64,000 nucleotides of DNA from JBDRDD01 sp043821115 (GCA_043821115.1 JBDRDD010000001.1:1-64000), one strand, 5' to 3'; numbered from the stretch's first letter, positions 26,710-35,801 are shown. Notes: generated from the letters alone by a model not told the origin. Numbers and translations: made by a program.

Positions 26710-27219
26710 AATCCCTCCTGTGAATCCCTATGCTAAGTTACCTCATTTGCCTTTTTAATGGCAATTTCAAAACTGCCTTTGATTTTTGTAGCCGCATTAA
26801 TTACTGTTGCTATATTTCCTATTGATATTTGAAATAATTATATCACTTCTAAAGAATTATTTGCAAGCAAAAAATAAAAAATGTTGTGTAACTTAGAAAC
26901 CGGACATTTGTGAACGCAGAAACTGGACATTCTAATAAAACCATGTTGGAATACTCTCTAAAGCGGAAAGGGTGTATTCCAATGACAAACCCGACCATTA
27001 TAGTATTTATCCTATTAGCAATAGAGTGTCTAAAGTTAGCTCTGGTGTAACAATAAACTTATCGATGTTCAAAGAATTAAAAATAGCGACTTAAACATAG
27101 GGCGCTTTTAATCTTTAAACGGTTCACTTTTAAATTTTATCTAAAAGTTTTTAATTTCCATTTCTTGAGAGTAATAATTCTGCTTGTGTTTGTAGGGGCT
27201 GCGTAGTACAATTTAGTTC
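26710..27219. other. Gene-poor stretch with decayed sequence and repeats
   Basis: This 510-bp stretch holds no convincing gene. Near 26732-26838, one minus-strand frame reads as coding (ending KGSFEIAIKKANEVT) but has no start codon and follows a TAA, so it may be the tail of a lost gene. At 26896-26908 and 26919-26931, GAAACYGGACATT occurs twice, 23 bp apart, reminiscent of insertion-sequence terminal repeats. Perfect 9-bp arms TTGGAATAC (26946-26954) and GTATTCCAA (26974-26982) follow. A 36-codon plus-strand frame from 26944 has no ribosome-binding site. An insertion-sequence remnant is likely but not proven. Confidence 0.4.
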
Positions 27220-27849
27220 ATGAGTTATCCCGCCATTTTCTTTATTTCCTTCACAATCGCCCTTTCCGGAGCCATCGCCCCCGGACCTTTCCTGGCAACA
27301 GTGATATATGAAAGCTCAAGGCGGGGTTTCAAGGCCGGCCCGCTCATGATCATAGGTCATGCCATACTCGAAGTCGCCATGATGGCTGTTATAATCTTCG
27401 GGCTTGCCGCCTTCCTGCATGAACCTTTGGTATTAAAAATAATAGCCCTTCTGGGGGCTTTTATACTTTTCGCCTTCGGCGTCACTATGATAGCTTCTAT
27501 TCCTAAATTATCGCTTGATTTTAAGGATGGGAACAAAAAGCAGTTCAATCTTATCATTACGGGTATAACCATGAGCGCCGTAAATCCGTACTTCGCCATA
27601 TGGTGGCTTACAATAGGACTGGGATTACTGTTGGCATCTCATAAACAAGGGATCTTTGCGCTCGGGGTGTTTTTCGCGGGTCATATTCTTGCGGATCTTC
27701 TATGGTACAGCGTTGTCTCCCTCACCATCAGCAAGGGCAGAAGATTCATATCCAAAAAGATATATAAGGGCATTATATTTGTATGCGGGATGACCCTTGT
27801 GGGATTCGGTATCTATTTTGCCTTAAACCACAGGGCGTTCATGCCTTAA
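27220..27849 (+). CDS. LysE-family amino-acid exporter
   Basis: 209 residues with six membrane segments. The N-terminal signature SGAIAPGPFLATVIYESSRRG, the HAILEVAMM segment and the mid-protein SAVNPYFAIWW match LysE/RhtB translocators. These export amino acids or small polar metabolites. The substrate is not determinable. No good ribosome-binding site precedes ATG 27220, so the start is the least sure part. It converges on the receiver gene, 7 bp away. Confidence 0.9.
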   Translation: MSYPAIFFISFTIALSGAIAPGPFLATVIYESSRRGFKAGPLMIIGHAILEVAMMAVIIFGLAAFLHEPLVLKIIALLGAFILFAFGVTMIASIPKLSLDFKDGNKKQFNLIITGITMSAVNPYFAIWWLTIGLGLLLASHKQGIFALGVFFAGHILADLLWYSVVSLTISKGRRFISKKIYKGIIFVCGMTLVGFGIYFALNHRAFMP

Positions 27850-27856
27850 TTCTTGT

Positions 27857-28252
27857 TCAGTGCAACAGCATCCTGTCAACTTCGCAGAGGAGTTGCTCTT
27901 TAGTCACGGGTTTCTGCAGGAAATCAAGCGTGCGCGGCTTATCTATAGTATCAACATGATCTATTCTCTTGAGCCTTCCCATTGTATCCGGACCAAGAAC
28001 ACTCACCACCAAGACAGGCACCCGCATGGTGCTCTCTTCTCCCCTAAGATACAGAAAGAATGAATCCCCGAACATGGGTTCCATTATTATATCAAGTATT
28101 ATCAGGTCAAATTTCGAGTCCTTCACCCGCTCAAGCGCCACAGTCGCGTCACTCTGTATCTCCACTTCATATTTTTCTGTCTGATCGCTGAAGAACATCT
28201 CGTATAACCCCCTCATGTCCTTGTCATCGTCAATTATGAGAATACGTTTCAT
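27857..28252 (-). CDS. Single-domain response regulator (receiver)
   Basis: 131 residues with only a receiver domain. The acidic pocket DDD is at residues 8-10, the phosphoacceptor Asp54 is in LIILDIIME, and the Lys of FLQKPVTKEQ lies near the C-terminus. No output domain is present. It is the twin of the 28280 receiver, sharing LDIIMEP and the QKPVTKE ending, so the two arose by duplication. Both lie just downstream of the seven-PAS kinase and are probably phosphorylated by it. Confidence 0.92.
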   Translation of the reverse strand: MKRILIIDDDKDMRGLYEMFFSDQTEKYEVEIQSDATVALERVKDSKFDLIILDIIMEPMFGDSFFLYLRGEESTMRVPVLVVSVLGPDTMGRLKRIDHVDTIDKPRTLDFLQKPVTKEQLLCEVDRMLLH

Positions 28253-28279
28253 ATTTGCACCCTCCTTGAGATGTACCCC

Positions 28280-28648
28280 TCAGCTGAGTATCCTGTCCAT
28301 CTCTGTGAAAAGCTCCTCTTTGGTAACAGGTTTCTGGAGAAAACTTACATGGTTTATTCTTTTAATTAGCGCAAGCGCATCCTGGCTTAGTACGCTTACC
28401 ACCAGAACCGGAAGCTCCGCTGTTTTTTTCTCGTCCCTCAAACGAACGAAGAACGTATCTCCCGGAAGCGGCTCCATGATGATATCTAGGATAACCAGGT
28501 CATAAGATTTCTCCTTGACCCGCTTAAGCGCCGATTCGGCCTTTCCCTCTATGTCAATCTTATAACTATCACCCTGGTCATTGAAGAACATCTGGTACAT
28601 TTCCTGCATATCCTTATCGTCTTCGAGTATTAGGATATTCTTTGCCAT
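28280..28648 (-). CDS. Single-domain response regulator (receiver), twin copy
   Basis: About 122 residues from ATG 28648, with GGAGG 8 bases upstream; GTG 28657 is an alternative start. It is a receiver-only protein, with Asp10 and Asp11 of LILEDDKD, phosphoacceptor Asp55 in LVILDIIME, and the conserved Lys in FLQKPVTKEELF. It sits between its twin and the large PAS kinase, 37 bp after that kinase's stop. It probably passes a phosphoryl group to an unseen target or acts as a phosphate sink. Confidence 0.92.
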   Translation of the reverse strand: MAKNILILEDDKDMQEMYQMFFNDQGDSYKIDIEGKAESALKRVKEKSYDLVILDIIMEPLPGDTFFVRLRDEKKTAELPVLVVSVLSQDALALIKRINHVSFLQKPVTKEELFTEMDRILS

Positions 28649-28684
28649 ATCCCGCACCTCCCTGTATAAGTGTTTTTACACTGC

Positions 28685-31600
28685 TTAAGCCATCGGCAGC
28701 AGCATTTTTACTCTTGTACCCTTACCCAACCCTTTTGAGTGTATTGCGATCCTGCCTCCATACATTGTGACAATTTCCCTGCATATAGAAAGACCAAGAC
28801 CCGAACCGTCTATAGAAGCATGCCGCTTATAAAACCTGTCAAACACCCTGTCACGGTGTTTTGCTTCTATACCGCAGCCTGTGTCGCTTACTTCAACCTC
28901 TACGTAATCCCCTTTAAGAGCGGTGCTTATCCTGACACTCCCTTTTGATGTGAACTTCATAGAGTTATCAAGCAGATTAAAGAGCAGTGTCTTTAGATCT
29001 CTTCTTTCTATATTAACTTTACCAACATCTTGCCTTTCGCGCAATATAAATTTTATCCCCTTCTTATCAAAGGAGGGTTTCATATTATCAAAAACTTCCC
29101 CCAGAACCGCTTTAACAGAAACCTTCCTTCTCTGCTGCTTGGCAAGCTTGCGCATATCCAGCGTGAAGATCTCAAGCATGTTGTTCACGTCTTTTTTTAT
29201 TTTCATTAGATTACTGGTAGCTATCGCCTCGGCCTTCGCCATCTGCGCCAGATCATCCTTCTTTATACCCTCCTGGAGCAGGTGAAATGCCATTTCTGTC
29301 ATGGCTACAGGCGATTTTAGACCGTGAGACATATCACGTATGAGGCTATCCTTCATCTTGGCTATGTTCTTGCGCTCTGTGATATCCCTGATTACTACTA
29401 TGTCAGCCGGCTCACTGCGCCAGAGGGTTTTCGCACCGGTTATTTCAACATCTACCTCCTTGCCGTTTTTTGAGAGCACTTTTATTTCATACTGCTTCTG
29501 GATGTATTCTCCCCTTATCCGGCTCTGGTAATTCTTAAGTACCTTCTCTCTCTGATCAGGCACTATAACATCACCGAGTGTTTTCTTAAATATCTCCGAG
29601 AGATTGTATCCTAAAATTTCGCGCACACGCCTATTAGCATACACCAGAGCCCCTTCACCTGCAACAATTAAAATGCCGTCATTGGCATTATCGGCAAGAG
29701 AACGGAAATTCTTCTCGCTCTGAAGCAGCGCTTCCTCACCCTTCTTGCGCTCTGTAACATCTGTTATTATACTTATTATAGTCTGGAGTTTCTTTTCCAT
29801 GAAAACCGGGGTCCAGGAATGGTTGACCCATCTCGTCTCGCCTTCCTTGGTTATTACCCTGTATTCAAAAGATGAGCCGCTTTTTCCCTGCATTGCACCT
29901 GCCAAAGCATTTTGAACAAGCACTGCATCATCCGGATGAAATATATTCGCAACAGTGCCTATTAATTCATCCGAATCATATCCAAGAATATGCCTGCAGG
30001 AAGGACTGAGGTAGGAGACCACACCATCAGGTCTTGTCATCATAACAAGGGCTCTCGCATTTTCTATCATACGCCTGTATTTGACCTCGCTCTCCCTTAT
30101 CGCATCCTCGGCTTTCTTTCGTTCCGTGATATCTTCCCCTGACGAGAGTGTTCCAACTATCTTTCCATCATCGTTCTTGATCATGGTATTATGCCAGGCA
30201 ATAAGCCTCAAATTCCCGTCTTTTGTCATTACAGGATTCTCAAAGTATTCTACCGGAGCCATATCCCCTTTCATCAGCTTCTTAAAAACACCCTTGACCT
30301 GTGCGCTTATACTAAAAGGAAGAAAATTATCAAACCAGTTTTTGCCCAGTATTTCCTTTTCCTTATAACCCAGGATCTCACAGCCTTTTTTATTAACAAG
30401 CGTTATATTCCCTCTTCCATTCATGGCGATCATAATAACCCCGGCTATATCAAGATATCTCTCGGCCTTTTCTTTTTCTTTTTTAAGGGCTTCAGCCGCG
30501 GACTTGCGTTCGGTAATATCGCGCCATATGCTTACTACAAAACCTTTCCCTTCTATTGAGACAGGCTTTGAGGTTACCAGTACATTACGTATCTTCCCAC
30601 TTTTCGTTTTGTGCTTTGTCTCAAAGATTCCACTTCCTTTTTTTAGGATATCCTTGAGGTGTTTTTCTACTTCCTTTTGAGATTCAATGACTTCAATATC
30701 CGATATTCTTAGTTTTGAGAATTCCTTTCTGGTATAACCGAGATTTTTATGGGCACTCCTGTTGAAGTCTGCCAAGCCTCCGGCCTCTATATCAGCAAGA
30801 ACCACTGCTTCTACTGACTGTTCGAAAATAGCCCTGTAGCGCTGCTCAGAAGCTCTAAGCTTCTCCGCTATTTTCTTGTCTTCAGTGATGTCGGTTTCAA
30901 TAATACCTAGCCCCTCTCCAACCTTAAATGCCTTTATAGACACTATCCTGTCCCCGAATTGAGGAAGAGCAATAACTGCGGGTATATAAACAGATTTACC
31001 CGTTCTTGTAACCTTCTTGTATTTGGCATACCTGTTTGTTTTCCTGAGCTCAGGAGTAATATCTATAATATTTTTTCCTATTAAATTTTCCCTGTCTTCC
31101 CCGAGCATTTTGAGTGCCCGCCTGTTAATATCAACCAGTCTTAAATCAGCATCAAACAGTGAAAACCCATCTGTAGCGGAATCCATGAATTTGGCAAGTC
31201 TTGCCTGGCTTTCCCGCAGTGAATTTTCCCCTTCCTTGCGCTCGGTAATATCGAGAACATATTCTATCATCTGGGCCACTTTGCCATTTTCGTCTAGGAT
31301 TGGATAGCCGTGGATTTCCACGATTCTCTTTTTGCCATCTTTGTCGTAGTGAATATGCTCCACAACAACATGTTTTTTGGTTTTTTTAACTTCTTTCAGC
31401 GGGCATACATGTTTTCCTGTGCATGGTTTTTTACTGTGGTGGGTCAATTCATGGCAGGTCTGCCTGCCCGATAGTGTTTTACCATCATACCCGACAGCGT
31501 TAATCATCTTAATACTGTAGTCTTTTGTGTCAATCACGTAGAAAGGATGGGTCAGGGAACCAAGCACCGTTCTCAGGAATTTATTATTTTCCTGTATCAT

Positions 31601-32068
31601 TCTCTCTGCCTTTTTCTTGTCTGTTATATCGCGGATTATAGTGATTACTCTTACGATCTTGCCGTTTTCTATAACAGGGATTTTTCGCGTTTCGGTGGAG
31701 AGGACTTCTTTGCCAAGAATTGTATTTTCCTCACTGACAAGGACTTTACCGCTCTTAAATACCTGCCTGTATTCATCGATAACCTTTTTAGGAAGGAAGG
31801 GAAATGCCTGCGTAATGGTTTTGCCTACCGGGTCAATACGCAAACCCAGGCTATACAGCCATCGCCTGTATGCTTTATTCACCAGGATGATCCGCATTTT
31901 CCTGTCAACGAGTTCGATACAATCATTTATGTCCTCTATAAGCATAGAAGAGTATTTTTGAGATTCAGGTGTGGCTTTCATCTTACCAAGATCGAAGGAG
32001 ATTTTTGGAGTTTTCTTTTTCCCTGAGGGATATTTTTTGCGGGTTTTGCTTTTTTGTTTGCGCTTCAT
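28685..32068 (-). CDS. Seven-PAS cytoplasmic sensor histidine kinase
   Basis: About 1127 residues from ATG 32068 (GTG 32077 is possible). A Lys-rich tail is followed by about seven PAS/PAC repeats of 120 residues each, most ending DITERK. The second has a Cys-rich loop, CHELTHHS then PCTGKHVCPL, of a type seen in PAS proteins near metal or redox ligands. The kinase core begins MKDSLIRDMSHGLKSP, with the likely phosphoacceptor His near 915; the box reads SHGLKSP instead of SHELRTP. The HATPase has NSMKFT, DTGCGI and GSGLGLSI. No membrane segment is seen. Two receivers follow. Confidence 0.93.
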   Translation of the reverse strand: MKRKQKSKTRKKYPSGKKKTPKISFDLGKMKATPESQKYSSMLIEDINDCIELVDRKMRIILVNKAYRRWLYSLGLRIDPVGKTITQAFPFLPKKVIDEYRQVFKSGKVLVSEENTILGKEVLSTETRKIPVIENGKIVRVITIIRDITDKKKAERMIQENNKFLRTVLGSLTHPFYVIDTKDYSIKMINAVGYDGKTLSGRQTCHELTHHSKKPCTGKHVCPLKEVKKTKKHVVVEHIHYDKDGKKRIVEIHGYPILDENGKVAQMIEYVLDITERKEGENSLRESQARLAKFMDSATDGFSLFDADLRLVDINRRALKMLGEDRENLIGKNIIDITPELRKTNRYAKYKKVTRTGKSVYIPAVIALPQFGDRIVSIKAFKVGEGLGIIETDITEDKKIAEKLRASEQRYRAIFEQSVEAVVLADIEAGGLADFNRSAHKNLGYTRKEFSKLRISDIEVIESQKEVEKHLKDILKKGSGIFETKHKTKSGKIRNVLVTSKPVSIEGKGFVVSIWRDITERKSAAEALKKEKEKAERYLDIAGVIMIAMNGRGNITLVNKKGCEILGYKEKEILGKNWFDNFLPFSISAQVKGVFKKLMKGDMAPVEYFENPVMTKDGNLRLIAWHNTMIKNDDGKIVGTLSSGEDITERKKAEDAIRESEVKYRRMIENARALVMMTRPDGVVSYLSPSCRHILGYDSDELIGTVANIFHPDDAVLVQNALAGAMQGKSGSSFEYRVITKEGETRWVNHSWTPVFMEKKLQTIISIITDVTERKKGEEALLQSEKNFRSLADNANDGILIVAGEGALVYANRRVREILGYNLSEIFKKTLGDVIVPDQREKVLKNYQSRIRGEYIQKQYEIKVLSKNGKEVDVEITGAKTLWRSEPADIVVIRDITERKNIAKMKDSLIRDMSHGLKSPVAMTEMAFHLLQEGIKKDDLAQMAKAEAIATSNLMKIKKDVNNMLEIFTLDMRKLAKQQRRKVSVKAVLGEVFDNMKPSFDKKGIKFILRERQDVGKVNIERRDLKTLLFNLLDNSMKFTSKGSVRISTALKGDYVEVEVSDTGCGIEAKHRDRVFDRFYKRHASIDGSGLGLSICREIVTMYGGRIAIHSKGLGKGTRVKMLLPMA

Positions 32069-32190
32069 TGTATTCACCTATTGTAACAGATGGATAAATC
32101 CAACAGAAAATAAGTTAAGCGCTCATAACACAGTTATTGTTTAAGCTGGATGGGAGCTGTTTCAGCGGGGTTTATAAAGCCTGCGAAGGG

Positions 32191-32202
32191 GAACAAATGT
32201 TC
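32191..32202. promoter_or_regulatory. LexA/Cheo-box-like palindrome
   Basis: GAACAAATGTTC is a 12-bp dyad (GAACA, 2-bp centre, TGTTC) similar to the Gram-positive type SOS box. It lies about 30 bases after the -10 box of the kinase promoter. The role is unproven; chance occurrence is possible. Confidence 0.25.
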
Positions 32203-32228
32203 TCATTCCAGAGCCTAATCCCTATTTT

Positions 32229-32258
32229 AGTATAAATTAAAAACAGGTAGAAAGTCAA
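32229..32258 (-). promoter_or_regulatory. Promoter of the PAS kinase operon
   Basis: TTGACT (32253-32258) and TATACT (32229-32234) on the minus strand are 18 bases apart. The leader to ATG 32068 is about 150 bases and could fold, but no known riboswitch was recognised. Confidence 0.55.
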
Positions 32259-32308
32259 TATATTCTTTTTGCCGGAAATATTCTTATAAAATACAAATTA
32301 TTCCCCAC

Positions 32309-32995
32309 TTACGAGCCGGGGGGCTTGTGTTTGAGGATCCTGTGAATGTATTTAGCAAGAAGTATTATAAATGTGAGCATCACCGCAAATATCGCAACAA
32401 GAAGCCACGGTATTTTCCCTTCGGCGAGTGTCTTTGTCACGGCGTCAACGCCTACCACGTAGAGTATTGTCCCGGGTAGAAGGCTAAACCAAGTCCAGAA
32501 CGCAAAGGTTGAAAAAGATATCCTTGTCAGGCCGAAGCCGTAATTAAGTATCGTAAAGGGGATAACCGGCACGAGCCTTGTTATGGCTACCATAATTGCG
32601 CCGTGAGTGTGGGTCAGGTCTTCGACTTTCTTGAATTTCTCATGGTCTTTGAGCCACCTGTGCACGGCATCCTGGGCCACATAGCGCGACAGGAGAAAAG
32701 CGAGCATCGCACCAAGCGTAAGGGCAATGCTCACTATTGTAATACCCGCAATAGAGCCGTAAAGAGAAGCGGCAATAACGGTCATGATCGAAGTAGGAAC
32801 ACCTATAAGAGTTGAGAGCGCATAGAGCACTATAAAAACTAATACACCTGCTACACCTATACTGCTTATCCAGTTCTTGAGTATGACTACCCTCTCACCG
32901 AAGCCTAAAAACTGTGACAGCAGTATGAGAAGCACCACTATGGCTATAACTACAATGTGTTTTATCTTATTCTTATGTTCACTCTTGACTGAAAT
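32309..32995 (-). CDS. TVP38/TMEM64 (DedA-like) membrane protein, probable non-AUG start
   Basis: About 228 residues in the SNARE-associated TVP38 family, with GVPTSIMTVIAASLYG, TRLVPVIPFTILNYGFG and WFSLLPGTILYVVG. The usual start codons give only GTG 32938, which removes half of the first membrane helix. A strong GGAGG at 33008-33012 is followed, in the correct frame, by ATA (32998) and ATT (32995), with no ATG, GTG or TTG. From ATT the N-terminus reads ISVKSEHKNKIKHIVVIAIV, a basic segment plus a full helix. An ATT or ATA start, or a base change, is therefore likely. The protein probably moves or scrambles lipids or small molecules. Confidence 0.8.
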   Translation of the reverse strand: MSVKSEHKNKIKHIVVIAIVVLLILLSQFLGFGERVVILKNWISSIGVAGVLVFIVLYALSTLIGVPTSIMTVIAASLYGSIAGITIVSIALTLGAMLAFLLSRYVAQDAVHRWLKDHEKFKKVEDLTHTHGAIMVAITRLVPVIPFTILNYGFGLTRISFSTFAFWTWFSLLPGTILYVVGVDAVTKTLAEGKIPWLLVAIFAVMLTFIILLAKYIHRILKHKPPGS

Positions 32996-33092
32996 TATGG
33001 CAGCACACCTCCGTACTTATGCTACCTTATAACTACTAATTGCGCAAGAGTATTTTTTATTATACCCTTCTTCCAGTAGTAGACCGTGTTTT

Positions 33093-34073
33093 TTAGGGGA
33101 TTTCCTGCGTACTAGTTTTTTTCTTTTCAGTTGACGTTCCTTGTACTTCAAATATCATTGTTTGCGGGTTGAAGACGCTCCATGCAAACCAGTACATTCT
33201 CGTAGCGGGGATAAGCTTACCTTCAGCATCTGTTACAAAAGCAGTTTCTGCAGGCCCTTGCTTTACAATTATTTTCTCCCCCCTTATAACATCTTCAATA
33301 AGCCCTCCGCTGTTTCTGAGAGCCTCAAGAGGATATGCTTTAACATCCTCACCCACCGTAACACCAATTATGAATTCTTTTGCTTGGAGACGTTTATCTT
33401 CACGGGGCAGGGGAAAGATAACTCTTGAATTCTGTATGTAATCAGCATAGGGATCAGAAGTGTAATCACGCAGGAATCCCGTGTCTCTTGAAAGGACCAT
33501 TGTCTGCGGGTGCTCTTTTTTCCACTCACCCCATGTTGTGACAACAGAGGGTATCACGCTCAGTTTTCTCCCTGAGAAGATACCGGTAGCTGCGCCCTCC
33601 ATAAGCTGCGGCCAGAGCGCATTTGACTGCTTGTCATACATAACGAGATTATTGTTGTAAAGAAGTCCCGAGACTCCGAAGGTGAGAAGTTCTCCTTCAA
33701 TTTTCCTGTTAAAAACAACGGCGCTTCGTGTCAGCGGACACCATGTTACGGCTACGGATTTATCCCCCAGCGTATCATTTACCACCTCATGCCAGGTGAG
33801 AATATCAATGGGATATGCTTTGGTACTCCTGCCGTTTGCAAGACCTATCACGAGGTCCTCATCGCTTAAAAAATCAGCCCTTGAGGGATCCAGGAATTTA
33901 GGCTCAAGGATAGCGGGTATATCGTCTTTACCAAGGCCTGCTGGCATAAAATCAGTCTTGAGAATTAAGCTCTCCGACAGATCGAATTCATGAAGCTGCC
34001 CGATGCATAAAGCTCCATCCCCTATAACTAAGAAGAATGCCAGAACAACTATAATTATTTTTATACGTTTCAT
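33093..34073 (-). CDS. DUF3179-containing exported protein
   Basis: 326 residues. An N-terminal hydrophobic segment (residues 4-22) acts as signal or anchor. The body matches DUF3179: AYPIDILTWHEVVNDTLGD, VTWCPLTRSAVVFNR, LTFGVSGLLYNNNLVMYD, LWPQLMEGAATG and VLSRDTG. The paired WCPLTRS motif with a Cys is diagnostic for the family. The biochemical role is unknown. It sits 19 bp before the Rpe gene in the reading direction, suggesting shared transcription. Confidence 0.88.
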   Translation of the reverse strand: MKRIKIIIVVLAFFLVIGDGALCIGQLHEFDLSESLILKTDFMPAGLGKDDIPAILEPKFLDPSRADFLSDEDLVIGLANGRSTKAYPIDILTWHEVVNDTLGDKSVAVTWCPLTRSAVVFNRKIEGELLTFGVSGLLYNNNLVMYDKQSNALWPQLMEGAATGIFSGRKLSVIPSVVTTWGEWKKEHPQTMVLSRDTGFLRDYTSDPYADYIQNSRVIFPLPREDKRLQAKEFIIGVTVGEDVKAYPLEALRNSGGLIEDVIRGEKIIVKQGPAETAFVTDAEGKLIPATRMYWFAWSVFNPQTMIFEVQGTSTEKKKTSTQEIP

Positions 34074-34092
34074 GATATGTCATTTTCCTTTA

Positions 34093-34755
34093 TCAGGAAC
34101 TCTTTATGGCATCCTGCAGGATTTTTATATTCTTCATTAAATTACCTTTGAATGCCGCATTACCCGCAATAAGAAGATTGGCTCCTGCAGCCACCACCGC
34201 GGGTATGGTCTTCTCATTTATACCCCCGTCAACACCTATGTTTATATCAAGACCTCCCTTATCTATAAGAGCCTTTACCTCAACTATTTTCCTCTCGCTT
34301 CCTTCTATGTATGACTGACCCCCGAAACCCGGTTCGACACTCATTATGAGAACCGTGTCCACTTCTCCTATAACATCCTTTATGGTCGAAACAGGTGTTT
34401 TCGGACGAAGTGCTACGCCGGCCTGCATTCCCAGATCCTTTATCTTTGCCACCGTAGCAAGAAAATCGGAGCATGCCTCCTGATGTATTATGATGCAGTC
34501 GGATCCAGCATCCCTGAAATCCTGGATATACTTTTCCGGGTTCTCTATCATCAGGTGCGACTCGAGATATAGTTTCGTACTCTTCCTTATATCTTTTATC
34601 ACCACGGGGCCGAATGTGATATTGGGCACGAAATGCCCGTCCATCACGTCAAGATGCAGCATACTGCATCCTGCTTTCTCAACTTTCTTTATCTGTTCAC
34701 CGAGCCGTGAAAAATCAGCCGATAAAACAGAAGGAACTATCTCTATTTTGCGCAT
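34093..34755 (-). CDS. rpe: Ribulose-phosphate 3-epimerase
   Basis: 220 residues from ATG 34755 with GAGG about 6 bases upstream; the longer frame to 34806 adds an unlikely basic tail. Motifs are IVPSVLSADF, MLHLDVMDGHFVPN, ESHLMIENP, VEPGFGGQSY and NIGVDGGINEKT, with metal-binding His/Asp residues. The enzyme interconverts ribulose- and xylulose-5-phosphate. A promoter precedes it at 34909-34937. Confidence 0.96.
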   Translation of the reverse strand: MRKIEIVPSVLSADFSRLGEQIKKVEKAGCSMLHLDVMDGHFVPNITFGPVVIKDIRKSTKLYLESHLMIENPEKYIQDFRDAGSDCIIIHQEACSDFLATVAKIKDLGMQAGVALRPKTPVSTIKDVIGEVDTVLIMSVEPGFGGQSYIEGSERKIVEVKALIDKGGLDINIGVDGGINEKTIPAVVAAGANLLIAGNAAFKGNLMKNIKILQDAIKSS

Positions 34756-34908
34756 ATGGTCCTCGCTTTCTCTTCTATTGCGGAGTTGTATCCTTGTTTT
34801 AAACATACTTCTACCTTTTTGTTTTTTCTTAATACTCTTTTATATATGGGTATGCACATGAAGAACCTCTCATCAGGAGACTGATGCAGGAAAGACGGAA
34901 GCATTATA

Positions 34909-34937
34909 ATAATAATATATAATATGCTTAGGGTCAA
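34909..34937 (-). promoter_or_regulatory. Promoter of rpe
   Basis: TTGACC (34932-34937) and TATTAT (34909-34914) on the minus strand, 17 bases apart, in the gap that diverges towards the TrkA-C protein gene. Confidence 0.6.
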
Positions 34938-34947
34938 GTTATTTTTA

Positions 34948-34976
34948 TTGAAAATAGTACCCGGAGAGTATATAAT
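34948..34976 (+). promoter_or_regulatory. Promoter of the TrkA-C membrane protein and arsC
   Basis: TTGAAA (34948-34953) and a perfect TATAAT (34971-34976) are 17 bases apart, about 30 bases before ATG 35006. It lies back-to-back with the rpe promoter. Confidence 0.75.
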
Positions 34977-35005
34977 ATCTTTAGCAATAAATCTGGAGGT
35001 AACCC

Positions 35006-35782
35006 ATGAACCTTATACTGTTCTTTATAGTCATCGTGGTATCTTTTATCATAGTGCGAATAGGCGCCGTGGCCTTTGAGCTTACAGGACTTGAATGGTC
35101 CCTTGCTAAATTTCAGGCCCTTTCGTGCTTTACCGGCACAGGATTCACCACCAAGGAAGCCGAACTTATAACCAGCAACCCCCAGAGAAGGCGTGTTGCA
35201 TCAATACTGATGGTGATGGGCAACGCGGGGCTCATCTCTCTTATCGCCACATTCGCCAATTCACTTAGAACAGACACCTTCCTGCCACAGCTGACCATGC
35301 CTTTTTTCACGAAAGTATTCAAGGGCCATTTCCCTGCGCAGTTTGTCCACGTGGTAGACCTTTTCATAATTGTCTCCTGCCTCTTCATGCTAATAAGGAT
35401 ACTCACTCACACAAAGTTAGCCGAGAGGTTCAACAGTATCTTGAGATCCAATATAATAAGAAAGAGAATTATTAAGCCTGTCAGTTTCGAGGAACTGGTA
35501 GTGGCAACGGGTGGCTACGGCGTATCAAGTATTGAGATCCTCTCAAACAGCCCCATACTGGATAAGACAATAATCGAAGCTGAGCTCAGAAGCTATGATA
35601 TAAATATCCTTGCCGTGGAGCGGGAAGGGAGAATATTGCCCAATCCCTCGGCGGATATGAAGCTCCTTTTGGCGGACAAGCTCATATGCTTCGGCAGGCT
35701 GGACAACATAAGAGAAAAACTCTACAGCGAGCCGGACAAACAGGCGGAGACCAAGAAACCAGAGGAACAAAAACCTGAGTAA
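35006..35782 (+). CDS. Membrane protein with TrkA C-terminal (RCK_C) domain
   Basis: 258 residues. Membrane segments occupy about residues 1-22, 68-85 and 115-135. Between the first two lies SCFTGTGFTTKEAE, close to the selectivity-filter loop pattern of TrkH/KtrB potassium channels. Residues about 160-240 form a TrkA C-terminal (RCK_C) domain: VSSIEILSNSPILDKTIIEA, ILAVEREGRILPNPSADMKL and DKLICFG. Such domains bind cyclic-di-AMP or other ligands. A small regulated ion channel is plausible but untested. It is 19 bp before arsC, likely co-transcribed. Confidence 0.8.
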   Translation: MNLILFFIVIVVSFIIVRIGAVAFELTGLEWSLAKFQALSCFTGTGFTTKEAELITSNPQRRRVASILMVMGNAGLISLIATFANSLRTDTFLPQLTMPFFTKVFKGHFPAQFVHVVDLFIIVSCLFMLIRILTHTKLAERFNSILRSNIIRKRIIKPVSFEELVVATGGYGVSSIEILSNSPILDKTIIEAELRSYDINILAVEREGRILPNPSADMKLLLADKLICFGRLDNIREKLYSEPDKQAETKKPEEQKPE

Positions 35783-35801
35783 AGCAAAAAAGGATCTTTT
35801 T

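Noticed and set aside
32075..32228. Riboswitch in the kinase leader
   Set aside because: No conserved core of a known class could be recognised, so only the promoter and dyad are listed.
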